The translations under genes and the position numbers were made by a program. 64,000 nucleotides of DNA from Methanofollis ethanolicus (GTDB lineage Archaea; Halobacteriota; Methanomicrobia; Methanomicrobiales; Methanofollaceae), in the NCBI RefSeq assembly GCF_001571385.1, contig NZ_BCNW01000001.1:1302001-1366000 (forward strand), read 5' to 3'. The notes under the pieces are model-generated. The model was not told the origin of the DNA. It saw only the letters and a list, made by a program, of their open reading frames with translations, and did no database searches. Numbering within the stretch: the first letter of the stretch is position 1; the number at the start of each line of letters is the position of its first letter. Of the stretch, positions 25,510 to 34,060 are shown in pieces.

Positions 25510-26238
25510 TCATCTCTCCTTCTTCCCGCTCGCGCAGACATTGAAGGCAAGGTACGAGAGTTTCTTCTCGACGAAAGGCTCCGCCTTCCTGACGGCATCG
25601 AAGATGGGCTTTTTCATGTTGACGTGGGCGAAGGAGCAGCGGTGGACCTTCAGATCGGTAAACCCGGCCGCCGAAAGGAGTTCACGCATCTGCTGATCCG
25701 AGTAGTAGTGCTCGCCAAAGCTCCCGACCCCGATCCGACTCCAGTGCGCTTTCTCGCCGAGACGGTAGATCGCGGGAAGGATCGACGTGAAGACATTGTG
25801 GCCGAGGGTGCAGATAGCGATGCGGCCGCCGGGACGGAGGACGCGGTACGCCTCGGAGAGCATCGCCTCCGGGTCGGGGACATAACTGAAGGCAAGGATG
25901 CTCGATACCGCATCGAAGGACGCGTCCCTGAAAGGAAGACGGTCGGCCGTCCCTGCCACGACATCGTCGAGGTGGTTCTGGTGACGGGCCGCCTTTACCA
26001 TCTCAGGCGAGAGGTCGAGCCCTACCGCCGTCCCGCCGCCGGCGTTGAGATAGTGCTGCATGAACAGGCCCGTCCCGCAACCGAGGTCGAGGAGGGCGCC
26101 CCCCTTCGGAAGGCAGTTCATCACGTGGTCCCTGATATGGCCGTGGTACCGGTTCCCGACGTCGCCACCATAGCGGCTGTCATAGATCTCGGCCACACCG
26201 TCGTAGTGTTTCTGAATCTTCTCATAATCGCGCTTCAG
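25510..26238 (-). CDS. class I SAM-dependent methyltransferase, probable CTG start
   Basis: This is a UbiE/Methyltransf_11-type protein: LLDLGCGTGLFMQHY is the SAM-binding motif I, GLDLSPEMVKAA motif II, and LPFRDASFDAVSSILAFSYV motif post-I. No ATG begins the homologous N-terminus; an internal GTG at 26196 would remove KRDYEKIQKHYDGV, which looks like natural sequence. A CTG at 26238 is placed 5 nt after a perfect GGAGGTG and overlaps the stop of the upstream RFC-like gene (CTGA), giving 242 aa. The substrate is unknown. This is the last gene of the long operon. Confidence 0.75.
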   Translation of the reverse strand: MKRDYEKIQKHYDGVAEIYDSRYGGDVGNRYHGHIRDHVMNCLPKGGALLDLGCGTGLFMQHYLNAGGGTAVGLDLSPEMVKAARHQNHLDDVVAGTADRLPFRDASFDAVSSILAFSYVPDPEAMLSEAYRVLRPGGRIAICTLGHNVFTSILPAIYRLGEKAHWSRIGVGSFGEHYYSDQQMRELLSAAGFTDLKVHRCSFAHVNMKKPIFDAVRKAEPFVEKKLSYLAFNVCASGKKER

Positions 26239-27233
26239 GAAAACACCTCCTGTGAAATTCGTGCAAGAAGGGCATTTATCTGGATAAATTCATTGCCGCC
26301 CCTCCGTATCAGGAGATCGGCATCGGCAAGGGCGACGGCGATCCGCGGGTCATTATAGGTGCGGTCGGCCGCCCGTGCAAGTTCCCTGACCACTTCTTCG
26401 CCGGTCAGACCATAGTCAATGAGCAGTGCCTCGGTGCGCGCCTTTGCCCCGGCAAGGTCGCCCTTCATCAGGGCCCCGAAGGCCGAGGCTGCCACGTTCT
26501 CTGTCTCGGACGCAGCCGTATCGGCGAGGTCGATGTGTCCCTCAGACTCAGCGGAGAGCTGGAGGAGGAGGATCGCACGTCGCAGGTCGCCGGCTGCCGC
26601 CGGGACGATGAGGTCGAGGTCGTCGGCCGATACTTTTCCGGCAGGGACGCCTTCGGCCTTCAGGATCTCTTCGAGACGCCGCCTGACCAGGGGGTCGGGG
26701 ACAGGGCCGAAGGTGAGAGGGAGACACCTTGAAGCGATCGCGGGGATGATCGCGCTCCCGTTCGTCGTGAGGAAGACAAACCGGCACGTCCCCGAGTAGC
26801 GCTCCATGAGCCGGCGGAGCCCCTGCTGGGCTTCCCTGGTCAGTGCAGCCGCCCCTTCGAAGACCACCAGCCTGAATACCGCGTCGAGTGGCCTGATCCC
26901 GGCATACCACTTCACGATATGCTTGAAGTTCGAGAGGACGCTCTCATCCTTCCGGTAGAGATGCGCAAAGCGCTCTTCGGCCTCCAGGTACTTCCTCCCC
27001 TGCTCGAAGATGTCGGCAGTGGGAAAGACCGTGGTGTTCTCCTGCCAGTGCGTGCCGTACAGCCTCCGTGCTAGGGCTTCAACGGCGATGCTTTTCCCCG
27101 TGCCGGGCCTGCCGACGACGAGGAGGTGAGGGACGTTCCCATCGTCGGCAGCCGACCTGAGGGTCTGCACCACGCTCTCCTGCCCCAGGATCCCGGAGAA
27201 ATCGGTCGGTCGATATTTTTCACTCCAGAGCAT
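26235..27233 (-). CDS. RFC small-subunit paralogue with degenerate Walker B
   Basis: This 332-aa AAA+ protein follows the clamp-loader small-subunit plan: MLWSEKYRPTDFSGILGQ, Walker A in VGRPGTGKSIAVEAL, and the SRC arginine-finger motif in IASRCLPL. The Walker B segment reads VVFEGAAAL where active RFC has FLDEADAL (compare the subunit at 49169-50140), losing the Mg-binding aspartate. It may be a non-hydrolysing subunit of a heteromeric loader, as in other Methanomicrobia with two small subunits. It overlaps the pantothenate gene upstream by 14 bp. Confidence 0.82.
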   Translation of the reverse strand: MLWSEKYRPTDFSGILGQESVVQTLRSAADDGNVPHLLVVGRPGTGKSIAVEALARRLYGTHWQENTTVFPTADIFEQGRKYLEAEERFAHLYRKDESVLSNFKHIVKWYAGIRPLDAVFRLVVFEGAAALTREAQQGLRRLMERYSGTCRFVFLTTNGSAIIPAIASRCLPLTFGPVPDPLVRRRLEEILKAEGVPAGKVSADDLDLIVPAAAGDLRRAILLLQLSAESEGHIDLADTAASETENVAASAFGALMKGDLAGAKARTEALLIDYGLTGEEVVRELARAADRTYNDPRIAVALADADLLIRRGGNEFIQINALLARISQEVFS

Positions 27234-27966
27234 CGTTGATCACCTCAAGGTGCCGCATCATCGCGGCAAGCGCCTCCTTCAGGAAGGGAGTGTTATCAAC
27301 AGACGAGGCGATCTGCCTCGCTTCGCCAGCCGAGAGAACGCGGCAGTGACCGGTGATCGCGGGGACTGCCCGCGTCACCTCGTCCACGACCGCGAGGGTC
27401 GCGGTCCGCGCAGTCCGGGAGAGGGGGTTCAGGTCGATGGCGATGACGTCCTTGCCCATCGCCCTCAGGGCCTCGCACCGGTCGCCATCTTCAAGGGGGA
27501 CGAGGACGAGATCCGCGACCCCGATGCCGTCCCGGAGGCAGAGCGCCCGGTCGTGGGCGAGGGGGATGAGACGTTCGGACTCGCCGGTGAGGACGTCCAC
27601 GCCGTTGGCGCGGAGAAGGGCCGTGATCTTTTCCATCCTCTCCTCTGTCCTGTGGAAGAGGTTCACCTCGACGGCCGCACCGCTCGCCTCCTGGAGGGCG
27701 GCGATCTGGTGGGCACAGAGAGCGGCCGTGTTCCCGTTCACCGAGATGACCGGCCGTCTGGCAGAGAGGAGCATCGCCGCGGCGACCCTCTCGGCACGGG
27801 CGGCGCTCTCCGTCGTCTTCTCCCCGAGGAGATAGTCGAAGGCCTCGCCGCGGCCCTGGGCGATCAGGCCCTCCGGGGCGAGGACGCCCTCCCGCATAGC
27901 CGCGGCAAGGCGGTCGCGGAGGAGAAGGGCGGCGTACCTGGGGTGGTCCTTCGGTATGGTCGTCAT
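27220..27966 (-). CDS. 4-phosphopantoate-beta-alanine ligase (phosphopantothenate synthetase)
   Basis: This 248-aa archaeal enzyme (former DUF137) joins 4-phosphopantoate to beta-alanine in the archaeal CoA pathway. Family blocks include IPKDHPRYAALLLRDRL, LIAQGRGEAFDYLLGEKTT, RPVISVNGNTAAL, VEVNLFHRTEERMEKI and DLNPLSRTARTATLAVVDE. It starts at ATG 27966 in an ATGA overlap with the pantoate kinase gene, the preceding step of the pathway. Assignment is firm. Confidence 0.93.
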   Translation of the reverse strand: MTTIPKDHPRYAALLLRDRLAAAMREGVLAPEGLIAQGRGEAFDYLLGEKTTESAARAERVAAAMLLSARRPVISVNGNTAALCAHQIAALQEASGAAVEVNLFHRTEERMEKITALLRANGVDVLTGESERLIPLAHDRALCLRDGIGVADLVLVPLEDGDRCEALRAMGKDVIAIDLNPLSRTARTATLAVVDEVTRAVPAITGHCRVLSAGEARQIASSVDNTPFLKEALAAMMRHLEVINDALE

Positions 27967-28823
27967 GGCCGCACCTCAAGAAGGCGGAAGCCCTCGCGTG
28001 CCACCCTGAGGGGGATCGGGTCGCCGAATGCGGCGAGCACCTCGTCTGCCCCCTCCCCGGTGGCAAAGACGCCGAGGCCGAGCATCGTCATGCTCGCGGG
28101 AACGCCCGCAGCGTCGCACGCTGCAAGGGCCGCCCGGACTTCAGGCCTGACAAGACCGCTTTTCTCGGCAAAAGAACGCGAAAGACGGAAAAAATCATGG
28201 AGGTCGGTCGGGCAGGTGTCCGGACAGGCCGCGGCGACCTGCGCCAGCCTTTCGGCCGAGCCAAGCACCTCGGGCGTCGGCAGGGGGCCGAAGGAGAGGG
28301 CCCAGACAGTCTCGTCGAGAGGAACCCGCGTGATCGTCCCGGTCGTACCCGGCGTCTGCCTGCAGACAAGCCCACCCCCCTGACACGCGGCGACGTCGCC
28401 AAGGCCGGTGTTGTGAACGACCTCCGCACGGTGGGCAAGGGCGGCGATCGCAGGCCTGTCCATGCCGAGGTCGAAGAGAGCGTTGAGGGCGGTGATCGAG
28501 GAGAGAAGAGCGGCTGCGGAGAGGCCGAAGCCGGCGCCGATAGGGAGACGGCAGGCCGTCTCCACTCTCGCCGTCACCCCGAGTTCGTGCATCACATATT
28601 CAAGCGGGGCAGAACCCGCGGATTCGGATATGACCTCTCCGTGGGCGCCGAGGCACCTGACCACCACCGCCGACGTACCGGCGGCCGAGGCCTCGGCTCT
28701 CACACCCTCGTCGATGACAAGGCCAGCGCCGAGACTGCCTGTCGTCTCCGGCGTTGTCCCGGCAACCTTTCTGAAATATCCCGAGATGTGTCCGGGCGAG
28801 AAGGCTACAGCAGTGCGGACCAT
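27963..28823 (-). CDS. pantoate kinase
   Basis: This 286-aa GHMP-superfamily kinase phosphorylates pantoate, the archaeal alternative to pantothenate kinase. It begins with AVAFSPGHISGYF and carries the GHMP glycine loop PIGAGFGLSAAAL. The C-terminal TMLGLGVFATG matches the third GHMP motif. ATG 28823 follows GAGGCGAT and lies 19 bp inside the end of coaBC. It forms a CoA sub-cluster with coaBC and the ligase. Confidence 0.92.
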   Translation of the reverse strand: MVRTAVAFSPGHISGYFRKVAGTTPETTGSLGAGLVIDEGVRAEASAAGTSAVVVRCLGAHGEVISESAGSAPLEYVMHELGVTARVETACRLPIGAGFGLSAAALLSSITALNALFDLGMDRPAIAALAHRAEVVHNTGLGDVAACQGGGLVCRQTPGTTGTITRVPLDETVWALSFGPLPTPEVLGSAERLAQVAAACPDTCPTDLHDFFRLSRSFAEKSGLVRPEVRAALAACDAAGVPASMTMLGLGVFATGEGADEVLAAFGDPIPLRVAREGFRLLEVRP

Positions 28824-29941
28824 ATCGCCTCTGCCACCTCTTCCTTCGTTCCTGTAACAGTTCTCCTCGAATCCTTTCTCATAAGCACAAACTCCCCGCC
28901 CGCGGCCCCCATCGCCGGCGGTGTATTCACAACGACCATGGCGACGCCGGCGTCGAGCATTGCCGCGGCCCTGGCCTCCTCGTCCCACCCGAGTTTGAAG
29001 GCGACGACCGTCCCGGAAAAAATCCGGAGGACAGCGTCGAGCACCTTGGGGAGGGGGCGGAGTGCGATCTCCACAGGCGCACCGCTCGGTATCTTCCCCG
29101 CCGCCCGTGCGGGGGCGAAGTCGGAGACCGCCGCCGCCGAGAGATAGTAGTCGGCCCCCTTTCCGACCCCGGCGAGCACCGCCTCCATCATCTCGCCTGC
29201 CGTCTCCACATGCACATTCTCGACGCAGGGGACGTGTCCCGCATGGACGACCGTCACCGAGGCCCCGAGGCGGTAGGCTTCAAGGGCCAGGGCCCGGCCC
29301 ATCTGCCCGGTGGAGCGGGTGGTGAGCACCCGCACGTCGTCGACGGGTTCAGCGCAGGCGCCGCTCGTAATTACGACACGTTTTCCCGCAAGGGGACGGC
29401 CAAGGAGGGCGCGCTCGACGTGGAGGGCGATCTCTTCGATACCGGCGATCTTCGCCTTCTCCTCCTCGATCCGCGGGGGGACGACGTCGATTCCCCAGGA
29501 CTCCAGTTTTGCCAGGTTCTCGACGACGCCGGGGTGGCGGTACATCGACTCGTGCATCGCGGGCACGACGACCACCGGCATACCCCGACCAAGGGCGGTC
29601 GTCGCAAAGGTGGTGACAGGCGTGTCGTCGATGCCGTGGGCGATCTTCCCGATCGTGTTCGCGGTGCACGGGGCGACGAGGAGGAGGTCGGCGCACCCCC
29701 CCTCCCCGCAGTAGAGGACGTGCTCGACCATGCCGGTGCACCGGGTGATCGCTTCCCGGCCCGTGGCATAGGTGAGGGCGTCGGGGTGGACGATCCCGCA
29801 GGCGGCCGCGCTCATGACGGCCTGCACGACGGCACCCCGCCGCCGGAGTTCGTGGGCGAGCCGCACCGTCTCGACAACGGCGATGCTGCCTGTTACCGCC
29901 AGAACAACCGTTTTTCCTTCAAGCCTTTGTCCGCCGCTCAT
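28805..29941 (-). CDS. coaBC: bifunctional phosphopantothenoylcysteine decarboxylase/phosphopantothenate-cysteine ligase
   Basis: This is a two-domain enzyme (378 aa). The N-terminal flavoprotein decarboxylase has VLAVTGSIAVVETVRLA, the ADLLLVAPCTANTIGKIA block and the PAMHESMYRHP substrate motif. The C-terminal ligase begins about residue 180 with KRVVITSGACAEPVDDVR and TTRSTGQMGRALA. It forms 4'-phosphopantothenoylcysteine and decarboxylates it. The start at ATG 29941 is inside the end of the taw2 gene, so coupling is likely. Upstream in-frame ATGs are probably not used. Confidence 0.93.
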   Translation of the reverse strand: MSGGQRLEGKTVVLAVTGSIAVVETVRLAHELRRRGAVVQAVMSAAACGIVHPDALTYATGREAITRCTGMVEHVLYCGEGGCADLLLVAPCTANTIGKIAHGIDDTPVTTFATTALGRGMPVVVVPAMHESMYRHPGVVENLAKLESWGIDVVPPRIEEEKAKIAGIEEIALHVERALLGRPLAGKRVVITSGACAEPVDDVRVLTTRSTGQMGRALALEAYRLGASVTVVHAGHVPCVENVHVETAGEMMEAVLAGVGKGADYYLSAAAVSDFAPARAAGKIPSGAPVEIALRPLPKVLDAVLRIFSGTVVAFKLGWDEEARAAAMLDAGVAMVVVNTPPAMGAAGGEFVLMRKDSRRTVTGTKEEVAEAIWSALL

Positions 29942-30812
29942 CGAGCACCACGTCATGTACGACATGCCATATATGCGGCCCATATTTCTTTACTTTGCGG
30001 GTGGCGACCGATGCGGAGAATCCTGCCGCAGCAGTTGCCGTGTCGATCGCGGCCCCGGCGTCACCGAGGGCGTGGAGATGGAGGACAGTGCCCGGCCCTG
30101 CATGGGCCAGGGCGTCGGGGAGGAAGGACGGGGCCTCGAAATGACCCATCACGATCCGGTCGTAGGTGCCGAAGAGGAGGTCGCGGCAGTCGCCACACTC
30201 GGGCCCGACCCGCCCATCCAGACCATTTTCCTCCACGTTCCGCCTCAGGTAGCCGAAAGAGACCGGGTTGATCTCCAGTGCATGCACCGACGCTCCGGCT
30301 GCGGCCATCGGGAGGGTGAAGTAGCCGATCCCCGCAAACATGTCTGCCACCCTCTCGCCGGGACGCACCGCCCTCCCCATGCGGGCGCGTTCCTCCAGGT
30401 TTCCCTGCGCGAACATCACCTCCGCGGGGTTGAGCCAGTAGCAGAGGCCGTTCTCGTGGTTACGGACGGGATGGGGCTCGCCATGGAGCACCTCGACGCC
30501 GGGGAGCCGTTTCACTCCGTCGATCGTTCGCAGGTACAGGACGCAGGCAGGGCGACGCCATGCGAGGATCTCCTCCACCTCTGCCGGCGTCGGGCGGGCA
30601 CCATGGAGGACGGCGGTGTCGCCGATCATCTGGAAGGGGCGGCCGCGGTATGGCTGTCGCTCAGGAAGGTCGAGGTCGGCGGGCCAGCCGTCACGCACCG
30701 GCACATACGCGACGCCTCCCTCGACATAGGGGCGGCGACAGGGGTCGGCCCACGCCTCCCGCACTGCCGCGGCGAGGTCGCCAGGGGAGACCTTCCGCAC
30801 CCGCATGCTCAT
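29919..30812 (-). CDS. taw2: Trm5-superfamily wyosine enzyme, probable Taw2
   Basis: This 297-aa SAM-binding protein has the Trm5/Taw2 core: NPAEVMFAQGNLEER, the DMFAGIGYFTLPMAA motif I, and ALEINPVS. Trm5 methyltransferases have an NPPY motif for N1-guanosine methylation; here the corresponding place reads DRIVMGHFEAPSFL, as in the 3-amino-3-carboxypropyl-transferring Taw2/TYW2 branch. It would act on tRNA-Phe position 37. ATG 30812 overlaps the NMD3 stop (ATGA). Trm5a remains a possible alternative. Confidence 0.82.
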   Translation of the reverse strand: MSMRVRKVSPGDLAAAVREAWADPCRRPYVEGGVAYVPVRDGWPADLDLPERQPYRGRPFQMIGDTAVLHGARPTPAEVEEILAWRRPACVLYLRTIDGVKRLPGVEVLHGEPHPVRNHENGLCYWLNPAEVMFAQGNLEERARMGRAVRPGERVADMFAGIGYFTLPMAAAGASVHALEINPVSFGYLRRNVEENGLDGRVGPECGDCRDLLFGTYDRIVMGHFEAPSFLPDALAHAGPGTVLHLHALGDAGAAIDTATAAAGFSASVATRKVKKYGPHIWHVVHDVVLDERRTKA

Positions 30813-31852
30813 CCGACAAGGACGAACAGTCTGGTCTCGGGGTCGCGGAGCACCAGGACCGTCCCGCCTTCTTCGGGGTGCAGCCAGGGGACGACCCGGC
30901 ACTCCACCGCGCCCTGCGTCTTCGGGTCCAGGATACCGACGATGTCGTCGTACAGGTACGCGACAAGAGCAGTCTCGGCCTCGCCGACATTGCCGACAAG
31001 CCTTTCCGCTTCATCTTCGGCGATGAACCTGTTCGTGCCGTCCTGGAGGTCGAAGACCTGGAGCTGACCGTGCCCGGTCTGGCGCACTTCGACGTACCGG
31101 CCCCTCTGGACGACCACGTCTCCTTTCTGGTACCTCGGCAGGCGGACAAGGAACGTGATCCGAAAGAGCCTCTTCCCCTCCTTCTCGCCGACGAGTTTCG
31201 GGTGGGTGGTGAGGCGCCCGCCGAGGGCCGCGGTGATGTCGCTCGCAATTGCCTGCCCCATCTGGTTGGAGCCGACGACGATGTCGAGGCCGTCCTTCGT
31301 CTCGTCGATCTTCGAGACAAAGGAGAGGCGGGCCCCGCCTTCCTGGAGGACGTCCTCGGTCTGCTCGGCGATCCGTGCCGCAGTCTCCATTTCACGGCCG
31401 CTCAACTTCCGGTCGGTCGCCCGCACCTGGATGATCCCCTCGTAGTACCCGCCGCTGATCCGGTTGCACCGGTCGCACTGCTCCTTGCGCCAGACAATTT
31501 TCGTCGTGCACTCTCCCGAGACCGGGACGCCGTACAGGGTGCCTGAGACATCCATACGGGCGATCGTCCGGTTCGGGCTCGGGTCATAGGAGGAGATGAC
31601 AATCTCCGATCCCCGCACGTCGGCGTGGAGGTGGAGGGCCGAGACCGCGAGTTCCCGGATGAGGGTCTCGCGATCGACCATCGTGTCGCTCCAGGTCTTC
31701 CCGTGCTTCTGCGAGTCGCAGACCGGGCAGTAGATGCTCTCCACCCGGGGGTCGCAGATGAGCCACGCGGTTTCCGCGGCACGGCACTCCCTGCAGAGCC
31801 CGACAGAGGGCTTTCCGCAGCGGGGGCAGACACTTGGCAGTATGTCGACCAT
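30809..31852 (-). CDS. archaeal NMD3 homologue
   Basis: This 347-aa protein has the N-terminal zinc-binding region of NMD3: CPRCGKPSVGLCREC (about residues 9-23) and a second pair in YCPVCDSQ and CDRCNRISGGYYEG. The last is the family hallmark. In eukaryotes Nmd3 is the 60S export adaptor; archaeal forms presumably act in large-subunit maturation. It lies between DUF424 and Taw2, both linked to translation. Start at ATG 31852, 4 bp after the DUF424 stop. Confidence 0.9.
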   Translation of the reverse strand: MVDILPSVCPRCGKPSVGLCRECRAAETAWLICDPRVESIYCPVCDSQKHGKTWSDTMVDRETLIRELAVSALHLHADVRGSEIVISSYDPSPNRTIARMDVSGTLYGVPVSGECTTKIVWRKEQCDRCNRISGGYYEGIIQVRATDRKLSGREMETAARIAEQTEDVLQEGGARLSFVSKIDETKDGLDIVVGSNQMGQAIASDITAALGGRLTTHPKLVGEKEGKRLFRITFLVRLPRYQKGDVVVQRGRYVEVRQTGHGQLQVFDLQDGTNRFIAEDEAERLVGNVGEAETALVAYLYDDIVGILDPKTQGAVECRVVPWLHPEEGGTVLVLRDPETRLFVLVG

Positions 31853-31856
31853 TGTT

Positions 31857-32147
31857 CTAGACCGCAATGATAAGGGCGTGCGGGACGCCGCAGATGGTCA
31901 TAAAGGTGTTCTCGGAAACCAGTCCCATCGCGACGGCGATGCCGACCGATTCCTTTCCGATCAGGTTTGCGTTGGCGGTGTGGCTGAGGGCGGCACGCAC
32001 ATCATCCCCGGTGGCGTGCGTCGTTCCGTAGAAATCCCCGTTGATGCAGATGCAGAGATCACCGTCGCGGAGGGTGGTGTTGAGCAGGTCGTCGTCGCAG
32101 ACCGCCACCACCTCGCCACTGGGTGTCCGGTGGATCTTGAGGTACAT
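31857..32147 (-). CDS. DUF424 family protein
   Basis: This 96-aa protein matches the small archaeal DUF424 family: MYLKIHRTPSGEVVAVCDDD at the start, then ANLIGKESVGIAVAMGLV and FMTICGVPHALI at the end. Function is not established. Adjacent NMD3 and Taw2 suggest a translation or ribosome-maturation context. Confidence 0.85.
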   Translation of the reverse strand: MYLKIHRTPSGEVVAVCDDDLLNTTLRDGDLCICINGDFYGTTHATGDDVRAALSHTANANLIGKESVGIAVAMGLVSENTFMTICGVPHALIIAV

Positions 32148-32191
32148 TGTGTACTGTATTGGCGGGGTCGGATAAAAAAGGGAGGCTGGAG

Positions 32192-33022
32192 TCAGAGGGT
32201 GATCTCGACGCCATACACGGCGGCGGGTGTTTCGGCGTGGATCCGCCAGGCGTCGTCTTCAGTGATCGCACCGGTCTCAAGGAGGTGGCGTGTGACCCTC
32301 GGCACGGATTTCGGGCCGAGGACGGCACCGGGCCTGCTGTTCTCGTCCATATAGTCTGTCTCCAGGGTGAAGCGCCGGCCTGCCCTTGCCATATCCGCGA
32401 GCCCTTCCTGCTTTGCAAGGAAAGAGGGCATGAGAGGTGTGTCGGGGGTGGCATAGTGCTTGACGACCCGGCCGGGGTCCATGCCTGCCTTCTTCGCGAG
32501 GTCGACGATGTCGGCGCACGGCCCGCTCTCGGCGTGGACCTGGAGGGCGCACCCGAGGTCGGCCGCGAGTTCGAGGGCATGGACGAGCACCCGCTCCGAG
32601 GCGGCGGCGACGTCCCCGGTGACAGGGAAGTGGGGGCGGCCGCTCTTCAGGCCGACGGCCCGGCCTCCGGCGACGAGGCGGGAGGCGACGTCGAGGCCGG
32701 CGCAGGCGAGCGCCTCCGCGGCCGGAAGGCCGAGGCGGTCGGCGTACTTCAGTACCTCGATCGGATGGACGCCGAGGATGGGGAAGACGGTGATCCCGGC
32801 GCCTGTCCTGACGAGGTCGGCGATCCGCAGGGTCTCCTCGAAGGAGGCGGCGAAGTCGTCGGCGGTCGTCGGGCAGATGCCGAGGGAGTAGGCGGGCAGG
32901 GAGACGTAGAAGACGTGCGTCCCGCCGGCCCTCTTGAAGTCCTTCGCCGCCTCCACGCCCCGGCCCCGGTGGGGATTGAAGTGGATGTGGTCGTCGGTGA
33001 TCGGGGTTTCAGGGAGTTTCAT
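32192..33022 (-). CDS. TatD-related metal-dependent hydrolase
   Basis: This 276-aa TIM-barrel hydrolase has the N-terminal DDHIHFNP metal motif, VFPILGVHP, a conserved VHAESG block, VVKHYA and TLETDYMDE near the end, as in archaeal TatD/MJ-type hydrolases. DNase activity is possible but unproven. ATG 33022 lies 14 bp inside the MptD fusion gene. Confidence 0.85.
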   Translation of the reverse strand: MKLPETPITDDHIHFNPHRGRGVEAAKDFKRAGGTHVFYVSLPAYSLGICPTTADDFAASFEETLRIADLVRTGAGITVFPILGVHPIEVLKYADRLGLPAAEALACAGLDVASRLVAGGRAVGLKSGRPHFPVTGDVAAASERVLVHALELAADLGCALQVHAESGPCADIVDLAKKAGMDPGRVVKHYATPDTPLMPSFLAKQEGLADMARAGRRFTLETDYMDENSRPGAVLGPKSVPRVTRHLLETGAITEDDAWRIHAETPAAVYGVEITL

Positions 33023-33854
33023 CGATGGACCTGATGGACATGAGGGGGTACTCGCCGGTGTATGCGAGGGCGGCGACGCACCGGGCCTTCCCGTAGACGG
33101 TGGTGATCTCCGCGGAGAACATCGCACCGGTGAGTTCCGAGTAGCCGAAGGGGTTCTCGGTCATGAGGTCGCGGTTCAGCCGCACCCTGATCGCCGTCAC
33201 ATACGGCTGGAGGCCGACAGCCCCTTCGATCGCTGTCTCGACGCTCGACGCCGTCGCTCGCGAGATCGGGGTGCCGACCCACTGGTGGTACAGGGCGCCG
33301 AGTTTGATCCCGGCCTCGAAGACCGCCTGTTCACGATCCGAAATCATGGAGAAGAATGGGAGGGGAGGGGGGATGAGAGTTTCGACCGGGGCAGGTGAGG
33401 AGGGACCCGGAGAAATCCCCCGACGCACCAGCGGCGGGGAATGGGGTGCAGACGCCTGCCCCGCCTGCCCCGCCTCCCCGACGACGCACCTGTCGAGTGC
33501 CGTGATCATGCGGTGCAGTTCGCCGGCGATGCCGTCCAGCCCGGCGGCGGCGATATCTGCGGCGACAAGTGCGGTGTGGACGGCGCGGGAGGCAGGTATG
33601 GCCACCGCCGCATCGCCGGGGACCCCGCAGGTGTCCAGCACCCGGAGAAGTTCTTTCCTGACCTGCACGACGGAGTCCTCAATGGTGCGGCGCTCTGAGG
33701 GGGTGATGTCGGATACGTACCGGGGAAACGCCGCCCCGGACTCCGTGGCGTGCAGGACACTCTCGATATCGCAGAGAAGGCTGTCGATATGGCGGCAGGT
33801 GACACGGAGGCGGCGTGCCTGATCTTTGTTCAGAGGGAGGCGTTCAGGAGGCAT
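33009..33854 (-). CDS. mptD: archaeal dihydroneopterin aldolase (MptD) fused to an N-terminal helical domain
   Basis: The last 112 residues, from 33347, are a complete MptD: SDREQAVFEAGIKLGALYHQ through AMFSAEITTVYGK, the enzyme that cleaves 7,8-dihydroneopterin in methanopterin synthesis. In the same frame and without a stop, about 169 residues precede it: a helical domain (KDQARRLRVTCRHIDSLL, SERRTIEDSVVQVRKELL) and a Pro/Ser-rich linker. No Shine-Dalgarno precedes the internal ATG, so a single fused protein is more likely than two genes. Start at ATG 33854 or 33866. Confidence 0.8.
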   Translation of the reverse strand: MPPERLPLNKDQARRLRVTCRHIDSLLCDIESVLHATESGAAFPRYVSDITPSERRTIEDSVVQVRKELLRVLDTCGVPGDAAVAIPASRAVHTALVAADIAAAGLDGIAGELHRMITALDRCVVGEAGQAGQASAPHSPPLVRRGISPGPSSPAPVETLIPPPLPFFSMISDREQAVFEAGIKLGALYHQWVGTPISRATASSVETAIEGAVGLQPYVTAIRVRLNRDLMTENPFGYSELTGAMFSAEITTVYGKARCVAALAYTGEYPLMSIRSIDETP

Positions 33855-33880
33855 GGCAGACCTCATCGCAGAACCGCCAT

Positions 33881-34060
33881 TTACCACATGCCCCACATGG
33901 CGTCGCAGTACAGGGCGTCGGTTTCGTCGCACAGGCGTGTGACCTCCTCGGTGAGGGCGGCGAGTTCTTCCTCCGCGTCGAAACCTGCGGCGATCTTCCA
34001 GCGGGTCTCGTCGATCCGGGCAAGGATCTCGCCTTTCAGGGCAACGATCATCGAGGTCAT
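33881..34060 (-). CDS. small coiled-coil protein (59 aa)
   Basis: This short acidic protein is nearly all helix (ALKGEILARIDETRWKIAAG, EEELAALTEEVTRLCDE) with heptad-like spacing, ending in aromatic WGMW. Its ATG overlaps the stop of the prenyltransferase-like gene (ATGA), which supports real translation. It may form a complex with that protein or with the MptD-fusion's helical domain. Not a known family to me. Confidence 0.65.
   Translation of the reverse strand: MTSMIVALKGEILARIDETRWKIAAGFDAEEELAALTEEVTRLCDETDALYCDAMWGMW

Noticed and set aside
26197-26238. Methyltransferase start at GTG 26196
   Set aside because: It would drop family-like N-terminal sequence and has no ribosome-binding site; CTG 26238 fits better, though not proven.
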